DNA of 64,000 bases from contig OX422208.1 in the NCBI GenBank assembly GCA_949130495.1, positions 638,890,523 to 638,954,522 on the forward strand, in the 5' to 3' direction. The stretch comes from Sambucus nigra (Eukaryota; Streptophyta; Magnoliopsida; Dipsacales; Adoxaceae). The translations under genes were made by a program, and so were the position numbers. Under the pieces are notes generated by a model. The model saw only the letters and a list, made by a program, of their open reading frames with translations, did no database searches and had not been told where the DNA came from. This document shows, one piece after another, positions 1 to 11,941 of this stretch; position 1 is the first letter of the stretch, and every line of letters starts with the position of its first letter.

Positions 1-179
1 CCCTTCAACTCGACGTTCATGATATGCAAAGAAATCAGATTCCTCTTACTGAAGATCCAGAGGTCCACTTCCCTCGTGCTATGGGTCCACTCGTACCCAG
101 GCCTATTTAGGTTCTCGATGAACATCAACATCTTTCATGTGCTCCTCCTGCTAATGGTCTGATGTAGCCCAACTCACTG

Positions 180-1260
180 TGATGAATCTTTCCCAGCCAG
201 GGGCTACCCGTGATCTTTGATCCAAAAGAGGAAATGTTGAATAAGTTCTAGGAAGACCTCAAGATGATAACCAAGAAGCTTGAACAAGTCAGAATCTATG
301 GAAATTACATGGAGTGCACTCACATGTCTCCCTATCCTAAAGCAAAGTTTCCAAAAATATGTAAGGTGCCCAACATCGAAAAGTTCAAGGACAGTGGACC
401 CCAAACTGTTCATCTGTGAAGTTATCACCGATCCCTGAATCTCCTAAATGCCTCCGAGGAAATATGGCCCAAATGTTCCAACATACTTTGAAAGGCAATG
501 CTCTTTGCTGGTTTTTATCTCTCTAGCAGTTCAGAATCCGCATCTGGGAGGATGTTGCCCATGAGTTCATGTCACAATAAAAGTACAATAAAGAGTTGGA
601 AGTCACCCATCGGGATTCATAACTACTCAAATAAAACCCTAGGGAATTAGTAAGTAACTTCATGGCAAGGTGGAGAGAGAAAGCACCAACTATGACCAAC
701 CAACCTTTCGAAGAGGATCAAGTCATCATTGTGAATAAGAACTTCTTACCCCATGTATGAGCAACAATGGGAGGAAAGTACTTCCCTAATTTTCGAGCTC
801 TTCGAGAAGAAGGAGTAGAAATCGAAGAAGGTCTTGACAAGACAAAAGTTGAACTAAAGAAAGAATCTGGATAGTTAATTCCCAGGAAGTATGAAAAACC
901 TTCCACTGTCGCAGTTTCAACCATTAATAACATCTCTCAGCCTACCACTTCATGGGAACCAAAAAGTCTTCATTACCCAGTCCGAAAGGAATACACTGAG
1001 CTTCATGATCCCCTCTCTAAAGTTTACTAGGACCTCTTATGATGGAATCTCATCAAACCATTGGATCCTCGTCTATTACCAAACCCACTTCCCAAAAACT
1101 TCAAACTAGATGCCCATTGAGAATTTTATCAAACTGCAAGTCATGCCACCGACTAATGTTTACACCTCTAAAATATAATCCAAGGTTTGATCGATTGGGG
1201 AATCATCGCCCCACCAGCCAATCCTAAACCAAACACTACCCACAATCCCCTCTAAAATCA
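180..1260 (+). pseudogene. gag remnant of the plus-strand Ogre/Tat element
   Basis: Broken frames show capsid-type gag text, including the phrases TLKGNALCWF, IWEDVAHEFM and ELVSNFMARWREKAP, and a C-terminal proline-rich part near 1075-1260 reading like PRLLPNPLPKNF followed by a degraded zinc-knuckle region. These are typical of Ogre/Tat gag, which forms the virus-like particle in the cytoplasm. At least six in-frame stops and several frame changes are present. Protease text follows about 1 kb downstream, as expected for this lineage. Assignment rests on motif recognition by eye. Confidence 0.65.
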
Positions 1261-2215
1261 TACAATTGCCATCTTCCTAGAAAAATGCCCATAATTTGAT
1301 CCATCTACCCAGATCGTACTAAGAAAATAACCCATCATACCCATATATTCTCATAATCATATACACGTGTGCCCATATTTTCTCCTACACCTGCCAGTTT
1401 TGACGATCAAGCCCTGTCACTCCTTATCAGAGCATGCATCGTTATTCGTACTCGTTTGGGAGGTAAAGTTATGGAATTATCATAAGTGTTGAACCAACTC
1501 CTAGATTTTGGGATAAAATTTTCCTCCCAGATGACCATTGACTTCCAAAGATTCATTGCCCTATTCATGGAATCTCAAAAATGGGGTTAAGAGTCAAACA
1601 GTTGGGTGGTACCAACTGATGAAGTCATTTTAAATGATGTCGTCAAGATCATGGAAAACCTATGTTGACTGACTGGTGAAATTTACAGTATGTCTGAGCT
1701 AATTGATACTTTAAATCTCCAAGGGTGCCTGGTCCCTACACTTTTACATATCCCCGTTGAATGGGAGGATCTATATAAAGATGTTGTTGAGGTTATAGAG
1801 TGTATTGACTTTTTGTAGAAAGATGATATCATTGCCACCGGATAGGGAGATGAATTTAATGATTCAGATGAAGAGCAGAGTCTAGAAAGACTAGTTCAAT
1901 AGTTAGCATATGTGATTGACATCATTTGAGGAGATACTACGATAAATCAATTAGGTTGATAAATAACCCTAGATTGATGAGGATACGGGGTTTTTGTTTT
2001 TCCTTTCTTCTATAAACCATATGACCAGGTCAGGGACGCATTACCAAGTTCCAAACTTGCCACCATCAGCGATTGATAAAGGAAAAGGTGTTGAGAATCC
2101 TCCTATGCCAAAAATGATCCTTAAGGAGAGTAAGATCCTCGATCAGTTGAAGAAGAACCAATACAACATCACTCTGTGGGGACTCTTTATGTCTTCCTAG
2201 ATGCACTAGAATGCC

Positions 2216-2947
2216 TTGATCAAACTACTCACCGAGCTCATAGTTCCTCCTTCCACCACGCTAGAAGAAGTAGTGAATCTAGTCATATCCCTAACCTCTA
2301 CTAGAATGATTTCCTTCTCCGAAGAAAAAATCCCTAAGATTGGGCCAGATCACAATCGTGCTATTAATATCTTTGTCGAAGTCATCGAAAATACCATCCC
2401 ACTTATGCTTATTGATAGTGGATCATCTATTAATTTCTACCCATTGAGGACCCTTAATTGTTTGGGACCGAAAGTGATCCACCTCGCTTTAACCTCTGTC
2501 GTCATACGTGCTTTTGATAATACACATCGAGAAGTAATGGGATCCATAAAGCTTTTAATAGTTATTGTCCCTATAAATCATATTATTTAATTCCAAGTCA
2601 TTGATATCCCATCATGTTTCAATATATTTCTTGGGCGACCATGGCTCCATAGCATTAAGGGTGTGTCTTCTTCCCTACATTATAAACTGAAGTTCTTCGC
2701 TAATGGGAAGGTCATCACAATCTTGGGCGACGATGAAAATACCAAGAACACAAGTACAAGTAATCGAGTACTTGAGATACAACATGGGGAAAATAATATG
2801 CTTTTATCACGCTTCCTAGTTGAACCACTTCTAGTCCCAGCATGTGACGATTTCAAAGATAGGGTTTTTCCAGAACATAACACCTATGGCAATGTCAATG
2901 TGATCCAGATGTTTAAAAACATGCACTATATGATCAACTGGGGCTAG
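2216..2947 (+). pseudogene. Aspartic protease remnant (Ogre/Tat gag-pol)
   Basis: The frame from 2216 contains LIDSGSS near 2410, the catalytic Asp-Ser-Gly of a retropepsin-like protease. Downstream come IRAFDNTHREVMG and, after a stop at 2588, FLGRPWLHSIKG and LHYKLKFFANGK near 2630-2710. This order (active site, then LGRPWIH-like box, then KLKF box) is the usual layout of Ogre/Tat protease. The enzyme would cleave the polyprotein during particle maturation. One stop splits the domain, so it is a pseudogene. The same KLKF-like box recurs in inverted orientation near 7120 in the second copy. Confidence 0.7.
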
Positions 2948-3833
2948 GACGAAGACATTATGGGATACTTGAAGCCAATGTGTTAAAGAAGAATTTGTCT
3001 CCTTGTGGTTGGTCTATTAACCATCAGCAGAAGAACTCAAAATGATCCGCCAGCCTCAATTGAAAAGAAGGCTAGAAAGCACCAAGGCTGTCTCAAGGGA
3101 TTCCTTGAATGGAAGATTCATTAGATAAGGTGAAGATTTCCCCTATTGTGTATTTATTGAATTGTGGTATGATTATGTGGATAAGAAATAAAACCAGGAA
3201 TTGAGATCTTTTTCTAAGACAGTTACTCATGGGCCAAAATTTCCCAGCATCATGTGCAACCACTCATTGAGAAGATCATAGCTGCTACCGTAGATTCAAA
3301 GGGAAGTGAGTCAAAGGATTCATTCAACTTGAAAACACTGGGTCTGACACTCTGCATGATCCACTCAAGCACTGCATCATCGAATCCATCCCTTTTGATC
3401 AAAGTTGTTGATGTACATCTCATTAACTAGCATGCTTAACCTGTTTAACCTATTGATATTTAACCCAACCTAGATGTTCATCCCATTTCCTCTTCTTTTG
3501 TTGTTCCTCCTTAATCTTATGTAATTAAGACCTCCTTTGATGAGGTCCTCAATGCTGTTTTTCCTAAAAATGAAATAAACGAAGATTTTAAGTATCTAGA
3601 TGTGCCTTACATTAATTGTCTTAATTCTAATCAATAGTTATCTTGATTCTAATCAAAATCTTAATGATGATGCTTTTGCAAATGAATAATTATTAACTAA
3701 TCTTAATAAGTTTAATACCAAATAACATAACAACTTTCAAGTTAATGAAGATGAAACTGTTATTATTAATCTCGGTTCTAGTAGCCAACTATGTGAGATT
3801 AGGATAGGGGCCACCCTTAACGAGCATGAGCGC

Positions 3834-4520
3834 GTGCAATTTGATGAATTATTAAAGGAATTTATAAATGTCTACCCATGGTCCTATAATGAAATGCTCG
3901 ACATTGATCCTGAAATATCGCAGCATGATATCCCAACTCTCCCAGAATATAAACTGATAAAACAGAAACTGCGAAAGCTCCACACCAAATGGTCTCTCAA
4001 GGTTAAGGAGGAAGTAGTCAAACAATTAAATGTGGATTTCATTCGTGTGATCGAATATCCCACATGGATAGACAATATCATACTCGTTCCTAAATCAAGA
4101 GTGAAGGTTCGCATGTGCGTTGACTATCGAGACTTTAACAAGGCCTCTCCAAAGGATGATTTCCTGCTACCCAATATCGACAAGATTGTGGATAGCATGA
4201 CCAGTCACTCACTTAAGTCCTTCATTGATGGGTTTGAAGGATATAACTAGATCAAGATGCACCTGAATCATCAAGAAAAAACCATATTCATCACTTCTTG
4301 GGGAACCTTTTGATACATCATTATCCCATTGGGCCTTAAAAATGCAAGGGCTACCTACCAAAGGGTTTCCACAACCATCTTGCATGATCTGATACACAAA
4401 GAAGTCGGGGTCTATATAGATGATGTCATTATCAAGTCTAAGACTAGGGAATGTTATGTTCCCACTCTTCGAAAGTTCTATGAGACTAAAGCGATATTAG
4501 ATGTGACTTAATCCACAGTA
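3834..4520 (+). pseudogene. Reverse transcriptase remnant (Ogre/Tat)
   Basis: The frame opens with a pre-RT segment (VYPWSYNEMLDIDPEI) and reaches the RT palm with MCVDYRDFNKASPKDDF near 4110-4170. After stops at 4248 and near 4314 it continues through PLGLKNARATYQR to the catalytic box YIDDVI near 4410-4430, the YVDD equivalent. RT copies the element's RNA into DNA in the particle. The fingers, palm and catalytic aspartates are recognisable, so decay is moderate. Similar text is found inverted at 5950-6555. Confidence 0.75.
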
Positions 4521-5790
4521 ATGTGTATTCGGCATTACCAAAGGAAAGCTTTTGGGATTTATGGTTAGCGAGAAAGGGATAAAAGAATATCCTTCCAAGC
4601 TAAAAGACATACTCGAGATGCCACCATCCCAAACAGAGATGGAAGCACGGGGATTACTTGGAAAATTGTAGTATATCAGCCAGTTGACTTGTATTTGTAA
4701 TCCTATCTTCAAACTCCTTTGAAAGGATTCCATCAAAATTTAGAATGAATCTTTCCAAGAAGACTTTAATCAAATTAAGCAATACCTAACCTGACCTTCA
4801 GTACTCATGCCACTGATGCCTGGTCTTCCCCTACTCCTATGCCTAATCATAACAGGTACTGCATATGGGGCTTTGCTAACCTAATTCCTTGAAGAAACCC
4901 ACAAATAAATAGTCATCTACTATGCCAGTCTCAAGTTGGCCGAGTAAGAAGTTAACTACACTGCCTTGGAAGAGGCATGTGTCCCCCTTGTCTGGGTCAC
5001 CCAAAAGTTACGAAACTATATGCTTACCTTTCCCATCAAACTCATATTCTGAATGGATCCTATCAAGTACCTACTTGAGAAACTTACCTTATTTAGCTAA
5101 ATGCCCTGTTGGTTGATGCTTCTAGCTAAATTCGATATTATTTATGTCACACAGAAATCCATGAAAGGCAGAGCCATCTCTCACTACCTCGTTGAATACC
5201 CTATGGAAGAAGCCAATGTCTGTATTTTTGAGTTCTCGGTTAAGAATATCCTTTATACCTCCCAAGAAGACCTTCAATAGAAAATATTCTTCGATGGTTC
5301 CACCAATAAGAAAGGGTATGGCATTGGTATACTCCTAATCACCCCTGATGACTCTCACACTCCCATTGCTATCAAGCTGGATTGTCCCTGCACTAATAAC
5401 ATGACTGAATATGAGGCATGTAGGATAAGCCTCAAAGTTGCTCTTAAGAAAGTAATTCGATACTTAGATGTCTATGGGGATTCATCCCTCATCGTTGGTC
5501 AAGCACTGAGAAGATGGAAAGTTAGGGATAATAAATCATTACCCTTCCAAGACCACCTAGAAGAGCTACCTCTCAATTCCAACATATCACCTTTCACTAC
5601 CTTCCCTGAGAAAATAACAACCTAGACTATGCCCTTGCTACCTTAGACTTGATAATTGACATGCCTTAACGAATAGCAATGACCCCTTTCTAGTCTAAAA
5701 TCAAGATAAACCAACCCACTGTTATCATATTGAGCTCATCACAAAAGAAGATCCTGATATAGATGACTAATGATTGTCTTTGATGCCTTT
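4520..5790 (+). pseudogene. RNase H plus second (archaeal-type) RNase H remnants
   Basis: Degraded RT-connection and RNase H text occupies roughly 4520-5250 with many stops. From about 5281 a clearer module reads FFDGSTNKKGYGIGI, then MTEYEACRISLKVAL and DVYGDSSLIVGQ. This is the second, plant-type RNase H that Tat/Ogre elements carry after the first. The D-G-S, E and D-S signature residues are visible. After about 5640 only a short trailing segment can be followed. No integrase zinc finger or core was found before the inverted copy begins, so the element is truncated or rearranged here. Confidence 0.6.
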
Positions 5791-5940
5791 CTCTCGAGGT
5801 GGCGACATGTTCTTTTGCATATTCTAGTGACTCCATCTCTTTAAATTTACCTCACACTAAGTACAGACGAAGCATTCTTAAATCAAAAAGGGCGCGAGAC
5901 CTTTCATCCTTCATTTTCCCCCAATCCCCTTTGGGAAGAA

Positions 5941-6555
5941 GAAAAGAGAAGAGGGGCATGCATTTTTTTAATGGGATGGCCACAATGGTTATGGAGGCCC
6001 TTTAGTAGGTAGCCATGACATTCTTGAGACCAAATGGCATGACTGTGTAACAAAACGTTACCCATACGTTGATAAAGACAGTCTTCTCATGGTGGTCAGG
6101 ATGCATTTCAATCAATTTTAACCGATAAAATTATTGACAAATTACTTGAGAGCATAGCTGATCATGTTATCTATGGTCATGTAGATATTGGGCGGGGGTA
6201 ATTAACCTCTGGGAAGGCCTTGTTATGATGTTAATAGTCGACACACATGAAAATTTTCCCTCCTGATTTCAACACGGGGACAATGTTTATAAGTCATGTA
6301 GGGTATTCGACTACACGAATGAACCCTACGTTCAACTTTTTTAATACTTCTTCTTTGACCTTGAGGAACCATTATTTTTTAAGCTTCCTTACTTTCTTCT
6401 TAACGGGCTATCTAGAAATGTGGGGATCTCATGTTGATCTAATTCTGGATCATTACCGGGAACCATGCAAAGACGTCCCTAAACTATTTCAGAAACTCTT
6501 CAAATTGCACTCGTTCATGCTCATCGTAGGTGGATCCTGTCCTAATCTTACGTAG
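5941..6555 (-). pseudogene. Reverse transcriptase remnant, inverted copy
   Basis: On the minus strand the text runs from YDEHERVQFEEFLK near 6520, through a DVFAW-like segment, to TVMPFGLKN near 6040 and a following MATY. These are the pre-RT and palm boxes that precede the catalytic YVDD. Downstream (below about 5960) the similarity to the plus copy stops before the YVDD box, marking the break point. Several stops interrupt it. It is an antisense partner of the plus-strand RT at 3834-4520, separated by about 1.5 kb. Confidence 0.65.
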
Positions 6556-6832
6556 ATGGCTACTAAAATCGAGGTTGATAATAATAGTCTCATCATCATT
6601 AATTTAAACGTGATTATGTTGTTTATTTTTTTCTTATTGAGATGAATTAAGTCATCGTTATCAAAAGTTTTATTACAATCAAAGATTTATGTAAGGCACA
6701 ATAAGATACCCAAAATCCTCATTTATTTCATTAAAAGTTTTTTCAAGATATACAACATAGAGGACTTATCAAATGAGGCCTCGTTTACAATGATATTAGA
6801 GACAAGAAAATAGTGACAGGTTTCGGGATCTC

Positions 6833-7860
6833 TTAAAGAGAGTGGATAACAGGGTTTATATTGACTTGAGAAGGTTTGACTAGAATGGTATGACAACTGA
6901 GGAATGGTGTTTCAATTGTGGTGATCTTTACATATGGGTCAGGAAGTTTGGCCTCCTGGTGGATCATGCAGAGATTCAGCCTGAGTGTGTGCAGGTTTGG
7001 CTCCTTGATGTCACTATCCCTCAAATTTGTAGTTCTTTATGTGTATTTATCCGTCATAGGTTCCACCTCGTGTTTTTGCTCATTATCCCAGGTGTTGTCA
7101 CCATTGAAGAATATTTCCATCCCTAGTTTTATCTTCTTATTAATAGGGCCATACCATGGTTTAGGGAAACCACGGAAAGGGAAATCTTCCCCTATGACTC
7201 GTCGTTTAAGCTCTCCAAATCATCACCTCAGCCTGTGGAGGTGGTGTTATCCTGCCAAGAGTAGTCAACACATTCAACAACTTCCACCGCTTAATCATAT
7301 AAGTCTTCCCACTCAAAGGATAAGTGAAGGAATGAAGAGACCAAATGCCCCTAGAGCTTAAGGATTGTAAGAAACTTGAGGATAATGAACATCTCCTTTT
7401 TTAAATGAACACAACTAATATGATCTATACGATGTCATCCAACATGAACTCTTCTATGGGAAAAACCCATTAATCTAATTCCCAAGCCCATTTATGGGAT
7501 TTTATAAACAAGCCATTAAATATTTTGCATTCTATAGTCACATTTATGGGAAATTTCAGCCCAAACCTTTTGATATGTTCTAGAACTACGGGTAACATCA
7601 TGCCTCCCCCTTCTAAGTGGGTACGAATGGAAACGCAGGATCGAGTGAGGAGTGATAGAGTTTGATTGGAAAAGCTCGTGGGATGCAGGAGAAAGTATGG
7701 GTTGAAGGGTTTTGGTGAGATTATTATTATGTTAGGTGTTTTAACATGCATGATTTTGGTAGATGGGTCAATTATGGGTCTCCTTCTTGGAAATTGCCAA
7801 TCCTGTTACTGAGATGGCCTAGGATGGTCATAAGATCTTGAACATTTGTAGCCTAGTCTA
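6833..7860 (-). pseudogene. Protease-region remnant, inverted Ogre/Tat copy
   Basis: Minus-strand text near 7145-7090 (NKKIKLGMEIFFNGDN) matches the KLKFFANGK box after the protease of the plus copy. Further upstream on this strand, nucleotides around 7770-7500 align with the plus copy around 1280-1560 (shared stretches include a 'cccataattgacccatctacc'-like run). The spacing between these two points is about 0.6 kb here and about 1.4 kb in the plus copy, so an internal deletion is implied. No intact frame or catalytic triad is visible. Confidence 0.5.
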
Positions 7861-7999
7861 CGTTCTCCATGAATAACTTGAGGAGGTAGATCTTAAACTT
7901 GGTGGACAGAGCAGAGGAAATAGTACATCTTCATGGTGGTTTGACCAAAGACGGAAGCTAATAGGGAGCCACGCCAAAATCGAAGTATGCAATCAACCT

Positions 8000-9563
8000 G
8001 AGAGGGAAAACGATTTTGGCTTACTTTTGAGGGGGGAGAGGAATATTTTTTTTATTTTCTTTTGAAAAATGGAATCTATGAGTTTGGTATATTTTTAAAC
8101 AGGGGAAAAGGGAAAATCTTCAACATGGTTATTAATATTAGGTTCCACATGTATTATGTTTGCCTAAAATGCAGGGAAAATTTCGGACAGGTGTCGTGGC
8201 TGGGGAAAAGATTTGGTATAAGATGTAAGACATGATTTACATTGTTTCCAGGCTCACGGATAGAGTCTTATTTTAAAAATTATTGAAATAGTGCAAAATT
8301 TCAGGCGGTATGGTGACCCAAAATTTTTGTAGAGTTTTGAGTTGTAACTGGAAAACTAGGTATGAGTCTCCTATGGTAGATGCCTATATGAGGTTGATGC
8401 ATTTGGTGGGTTAGTGGAATTTTCCAGCCTTTGGCATGAATTCCATGATATACCTCTTGGTTATAAGGGAAATCATTCACTGGTATGTGTGGATAAGCCA
8501 TTTGATATACCTGAGTGTAAGTGAATTGCATCACAATATACCTCGTGGGTATGGTGCGTGTGAGAGCGAATTCGATATACTCGATGTATGTGAATGAGTT
8601 CCTTTCTATATACCTCCCATCATGAGTTTGGTCAAGTGATACGATGCATAGGGGGAGGGGGGACAATTCGATATATGTCAAAGGTAATAGGATAATGAAA
8701 GGTGGGATTCATATCTCTTAGATTAACCGCATCCCCGAGAAGCCGCATCGATCACAAAGTGACCCCCAGTATAGGACAATTTTTTTGTCAATATTGCCAT
8801 GCTCAGGTGATGTAGTGTGAAGAAATGCATGAGTCTTAATTAGTATCTTATGGAGAGTTTTTATGTATGCCAAATAAAGGGAACACAACCACTATGAGGG
8901 ACAATAGACAAGTAACATGATATAGGGAACAGTCATGGAAAGAAAAATGAACAACTATATTTATTTAGCATGGAGACTACACAAAGCATGGTGATAGAGC
9001 ATGAAGCATGTGAATATACAAGTGAGTGAGGAATATGTATATGGTGAGAGAGTGACATGAGAATAGTATGAGTGAAAAATCATGTGAATATATACAAGTG
9101 AAGGAAATGTGGAAGTGTGTGCTAGTAAGACTAAGAATCGATAATCTACAAATGGTGGGTGAAACATGTGTAAGTGACCACGGAGGTATTTACAACTAAG
9201 AAAAAAATGAGGGTGTGAGCTAGTGAAGCTAAGCATTGATAATCTACAAGTGGTGTGTGAATCATGTAATTAAGGGTGAGATTATATATGAATGTAAGTA
9301 CGTGAAGTGAGCAAGGTGAATATATATACAAGTGAGTATAGGGTGAAACAAGGAGAACATATACAAGTGAGCAAAAAGTGAAGCATGTATTAATGAGGTG
9401 AGTGGTAGATATAATAATCATGATAAGAATGAGGTATACAAACAATATATAATCATAAGAATAAGGAGAACATAAAAGTGGAGGCATATTTACACATAGA
9501 GGAAAGTAGGAGAGTAGAAAAAGCAACACCCATGTGATAAAAAAGTTTAGTCCTCTAAAAAAA
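8000..9563 (-). other. Leader of inverted Ogre-like copy; no genes
   Basis: No coding region is recognised. The stretch holds degenerate short repeats. Near 8440-8610 a 'gatatacct' word recurs. Between 9000 and 9390 'tatacaagtgag' recurs and a block at 9118-9172 is repeated imperfectly at 9214-9272. Position between the PBS and protease text suggests an untranslated leader plus eroded gag. Confidence 0.4.
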
Positions 9564-9582
9564 GTCCCCAACGGAGTCGCCA
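9564..9582 (-). promoter_or_regulatory. Primer-binding site of the inverted Ogre-like element
   Basis: The minus strand reads TGGCGACTCCGTTGGGGAC, starting with the TGG that pairs with the tRNA 3' CCA end. This is the kind of PBS used by Ogre-type elements (tRNA-Arg primer, from general knowledge). One base separates it from a terminal CA of the LTR at 9584-9585. Confidence 0.7.
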
Positions 9583-9583
9583 A

Positions 9584-11540
9584 TGTGCCCATCAGGGTTG
9601 AATTTCTCCAACGTGGACCGACCCCAAAATCAGGATAGGAGGGGAACAACCTGGAGGAGGTCGTCTCCCTCTCTTCCCATCATACGGGTGCAGTTGATTC
9701 AAGGATATGGGGGTCCTTTTTTCGCCACTCACGTGGGTATCTTCGGAACTGCCTCGAATATAAATCGGTCATCATCAAAAGGGGATAACATGAAGAAATT
9801 CATTCTCCAACCTATTTTTCTCAAAATAGGAAAAAAATAAATGTATCCATACCAAGAGAACGGCATCAAGGGCATATTGATGCATATGAAATCAAATGAA
9901 TTAAGAGTATGGGGACTATGTTACGGAATGGGAAGGTGTTAGGCACCTATCCCGCCCTTACGGTCTCTCATGGGCTATGTTAATATTCTCTTTTTCTCTA
10001 GAGCGTGATGTGTGTGTACATGTGTATTATGTAAATAACGGAGAAGGAAATCATCTGACTCATGCCATGGGAGCATAATCATCCTAAGGATTGTACCCAA
10101 AATATGCATAAACCTTTAATGTGAGTTTTCGTCAAATCTCGAATCGCTATAGAGAAGCGAATATGTATGTAGAATGAAACAAGAATATATAGGAGTTCAT
10201 GAATCATAAAATAAATACAAGATAGTATTAAAGCATAAAATAGGAAAGATATGACTAAAATTCCAGGATTGGCTCAGGAGGCCTACGTATCCCATGGGAA
10301 ATCAAAGTCCACGTAGTTTGATAAGTCATAGGGGTGGGTTTAATTCATTAACCTAAATTTAATATTCGTCTTTGAATGTCTTTGAAAAAATATGCTCAAT
10401 CACAAAAAGTGTGAAAAAGTGAGGAAATCTTACTTTTGGAATTTATAATAAACCCTTTTTGTGTCTTTTTGGATTTTTATGAAAATATGTTATATGAATA
10501 CTAGTAATAAAAAAATATATTAACTGATGTGAGATAACAAAAATAAGTCTAAAATATACTAAAATGGGAATAAAATGAGAGAATTATAGCAGATGGATAA
10601 AATAGAAAATAGTAGGAATGGGCCTCCTAGATTATTTTTCTACTGATTTTCAAGGGAAGCGGGATGGTTTTATGGTGATATAATGGTGGTGAAATAGGTT
10701 ACGTAAATGACCAAAAGTGGTAGGAAAGTTAGGTGAGATAAATGGTGAGAATGTTGGAATATTGAGTTTTTTTGGGAATGAAGGCGCCCTGATTTCGAGA
10801 GAATGTTTTTAATTACTGAAAAAGAGCCCTAAAGAGTGAGGTCATGGTCTCCTTAAAATAGAGACAATTTAGGGTTTAGGAGGTTGCAGATCGTCAGGAC
10901 CCTACCCTTCCTATAGTCATAGTGCCTTCCTTGATGTCCAAGGAAAGTACACCCTACTGATAGGAAGGGTGTCTGCGGTGCCAATAGGTAGTCCGAAATA
11001 GTCTTTTCCAAACAAATAGGCATAAAATGGAAACCTTAAGTTCGAATCATCAAGCCTATGACCATTGAAAAATTTATTATTATCATTATAAGAATACATG
11101 ACCAACTCTCAGGTTCATGAGCTTACTGAAGTCAAATTGAGCTTGGAAGCACCTGATGGTCTTTCAGAGTAAAAATGGTCATTTGTGCAAACCGAGAGGC
11201 CAATTTACACAATGTATGGACCATTGGAGAGGGTAATCAGAGCCCTTCAAGTTTTATTTGAAATTTTCTTAGTTTGGAGAGTTTGAAAAGAGTGAAACGA
11301 GGCTGGAAGCACTCGGTGGCTTTCATATTAGTTCTCGAAGTAAATAGGATCATTCGTACAAAATGTGAGGCTGATTGATGCATGTTATGGACCATTACAA
11401 ATGGTATTCAGAGACCTTCAAGTTTTTATTTAGCTTTTCTTAGAGTCAAATATGGACCATGAGTGCCCAGTGGACTCTATATTAGTACTCGGAGTAGGAG
11501 CTAGGTTTTACAGAGGGAGTAGGAGTGTTAGGGATTTGAG
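9584..11540 (-). mobile_element. LTR of the inverted Ogre-like element (right end approximate)
   Basis: It begins at the PBS-proximal end with TG on the plus strand (CA on minus). It contains two phrases I recognise from plant Ogre/Tat LTRs: 'gggaaggtgttaggcacc' near 9928 and 'ggctcaggaggcctacgtat' near 10270. An imperfect tandem repeat fills 11105-11500. The outer boundary was not located precisely because the second LTR of this element is not in the window. Confidence 0.5.
11105..11500. repeat. Imperfect tandem repeat, about 170-bp period
   Basis: A block starting 'gcttggaagcacctgatgg' near 11140 recurs as 'gctggaagcactcggtgg' near 11303 and more weakly as 'gagtgcccagtggactc' near 11462. 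Each is followed by similar words (a 'ggagta' element, 'gtatggaccatt' or 'tatggaccatta', and 'gaccttcaag'). Confidence 0.55.
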
Positions 11541-11547
11541 AAGGTAC

Positions 11548-11904
11548 TTATGGGGGTATTAGGATGGGGTTTCTACAGGAATGTTCAAGATATTTATCAA
11601 GTTGGGATATAATGGCTTCAGGTTTCTCAAAAATCTCCAATGAATTTTGAAGATCTTTTGTAAGACTAGCCACTTTATTGGACAAGTCATGATTATAAGT
11701 TTCTACCAAAACAACCCTCTCTCCCAAAAATGCTCTCACCGAGGACTCGATCTCTATAAAATCTTTCAAATCCATTAATAAACATAAAACCCTAAGTGAT
11801 AAACTTTTATTTTTCCTTTTCTTTTTAAAGTACTAAGCGTAAAGCTTGGCGCAAGCATGTCAAAGGTTACTCTCTTGCTCACTCAAAATGTCATCTGCCT
11901 CTGT

Positions 11905-11941
<37 letters not shown>

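Larger units (their letters stand above)
1..5790 (+). mobile_element. Decayed Ogre/Tat-type Ty3/Gypsy internal region, plus-strand copy
   Basis: Fragments of one retrotransposon polyprotein can be read left to right in the expected order: gag, aspartic protease, reverse transcriptase, RNase H and a second plant-type RNase H. The second RNase H after the first is characteristic of the Tat/Ogre lineage. Every domain is interrupted by stops and frameshifts, so nothing here is coding-competent. The left part, including any 5' LTR, lies outside the window. No integrase was recognised before the sequence meets an inverted relative at about 5.8 kb. Lineage is inferred from domain order and motif wording, not from a phylogeny. 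Confidence 0.8.
5800..11540 (-). mobile_element. Second Ogre/Tat-like copy, inverted (minus strand)
   Basis: Read on the minus strand, this stretch gives an LTR (above 9584), a PBS at 9564-9582, a leader, protease-region text at 7860-7080 and RT text at 6555-5950. It lines up with the plus-strand copy at several points; for example, the plus text near 3805-3850 (NEHERVQFDE) matches minus text near 6520 (YDEHERVQFEE). Much of gag and everything after the RT palm is missing. The right LTR boundary near 11540 is approximate, set by where Copia gag text starts. Confidence 0.6.

Noticed and set aside
6247..6555. Plus-strand 102-codon frame
   Set aside because: It is the antisense of the minus-strand RT remnant, as shown by its match to the reverse complement of the plus-copy RT.
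8301..8681. Minus-strand 126-codon frame with repeated YIE/YP words
   Set aside because: Probably a translation of the degenerate 'gatatacct' repeats in the Ogre-like leader; no gag motif present.
9146..9649. Minus-strand 167-codon hydrophobic frame resembling a membrane protein
   Set aside because: It spans the PBS and LTR border of the inverted Ogre-like element and consists of repeat-derived Tyr/Thr/Leu-rich text.
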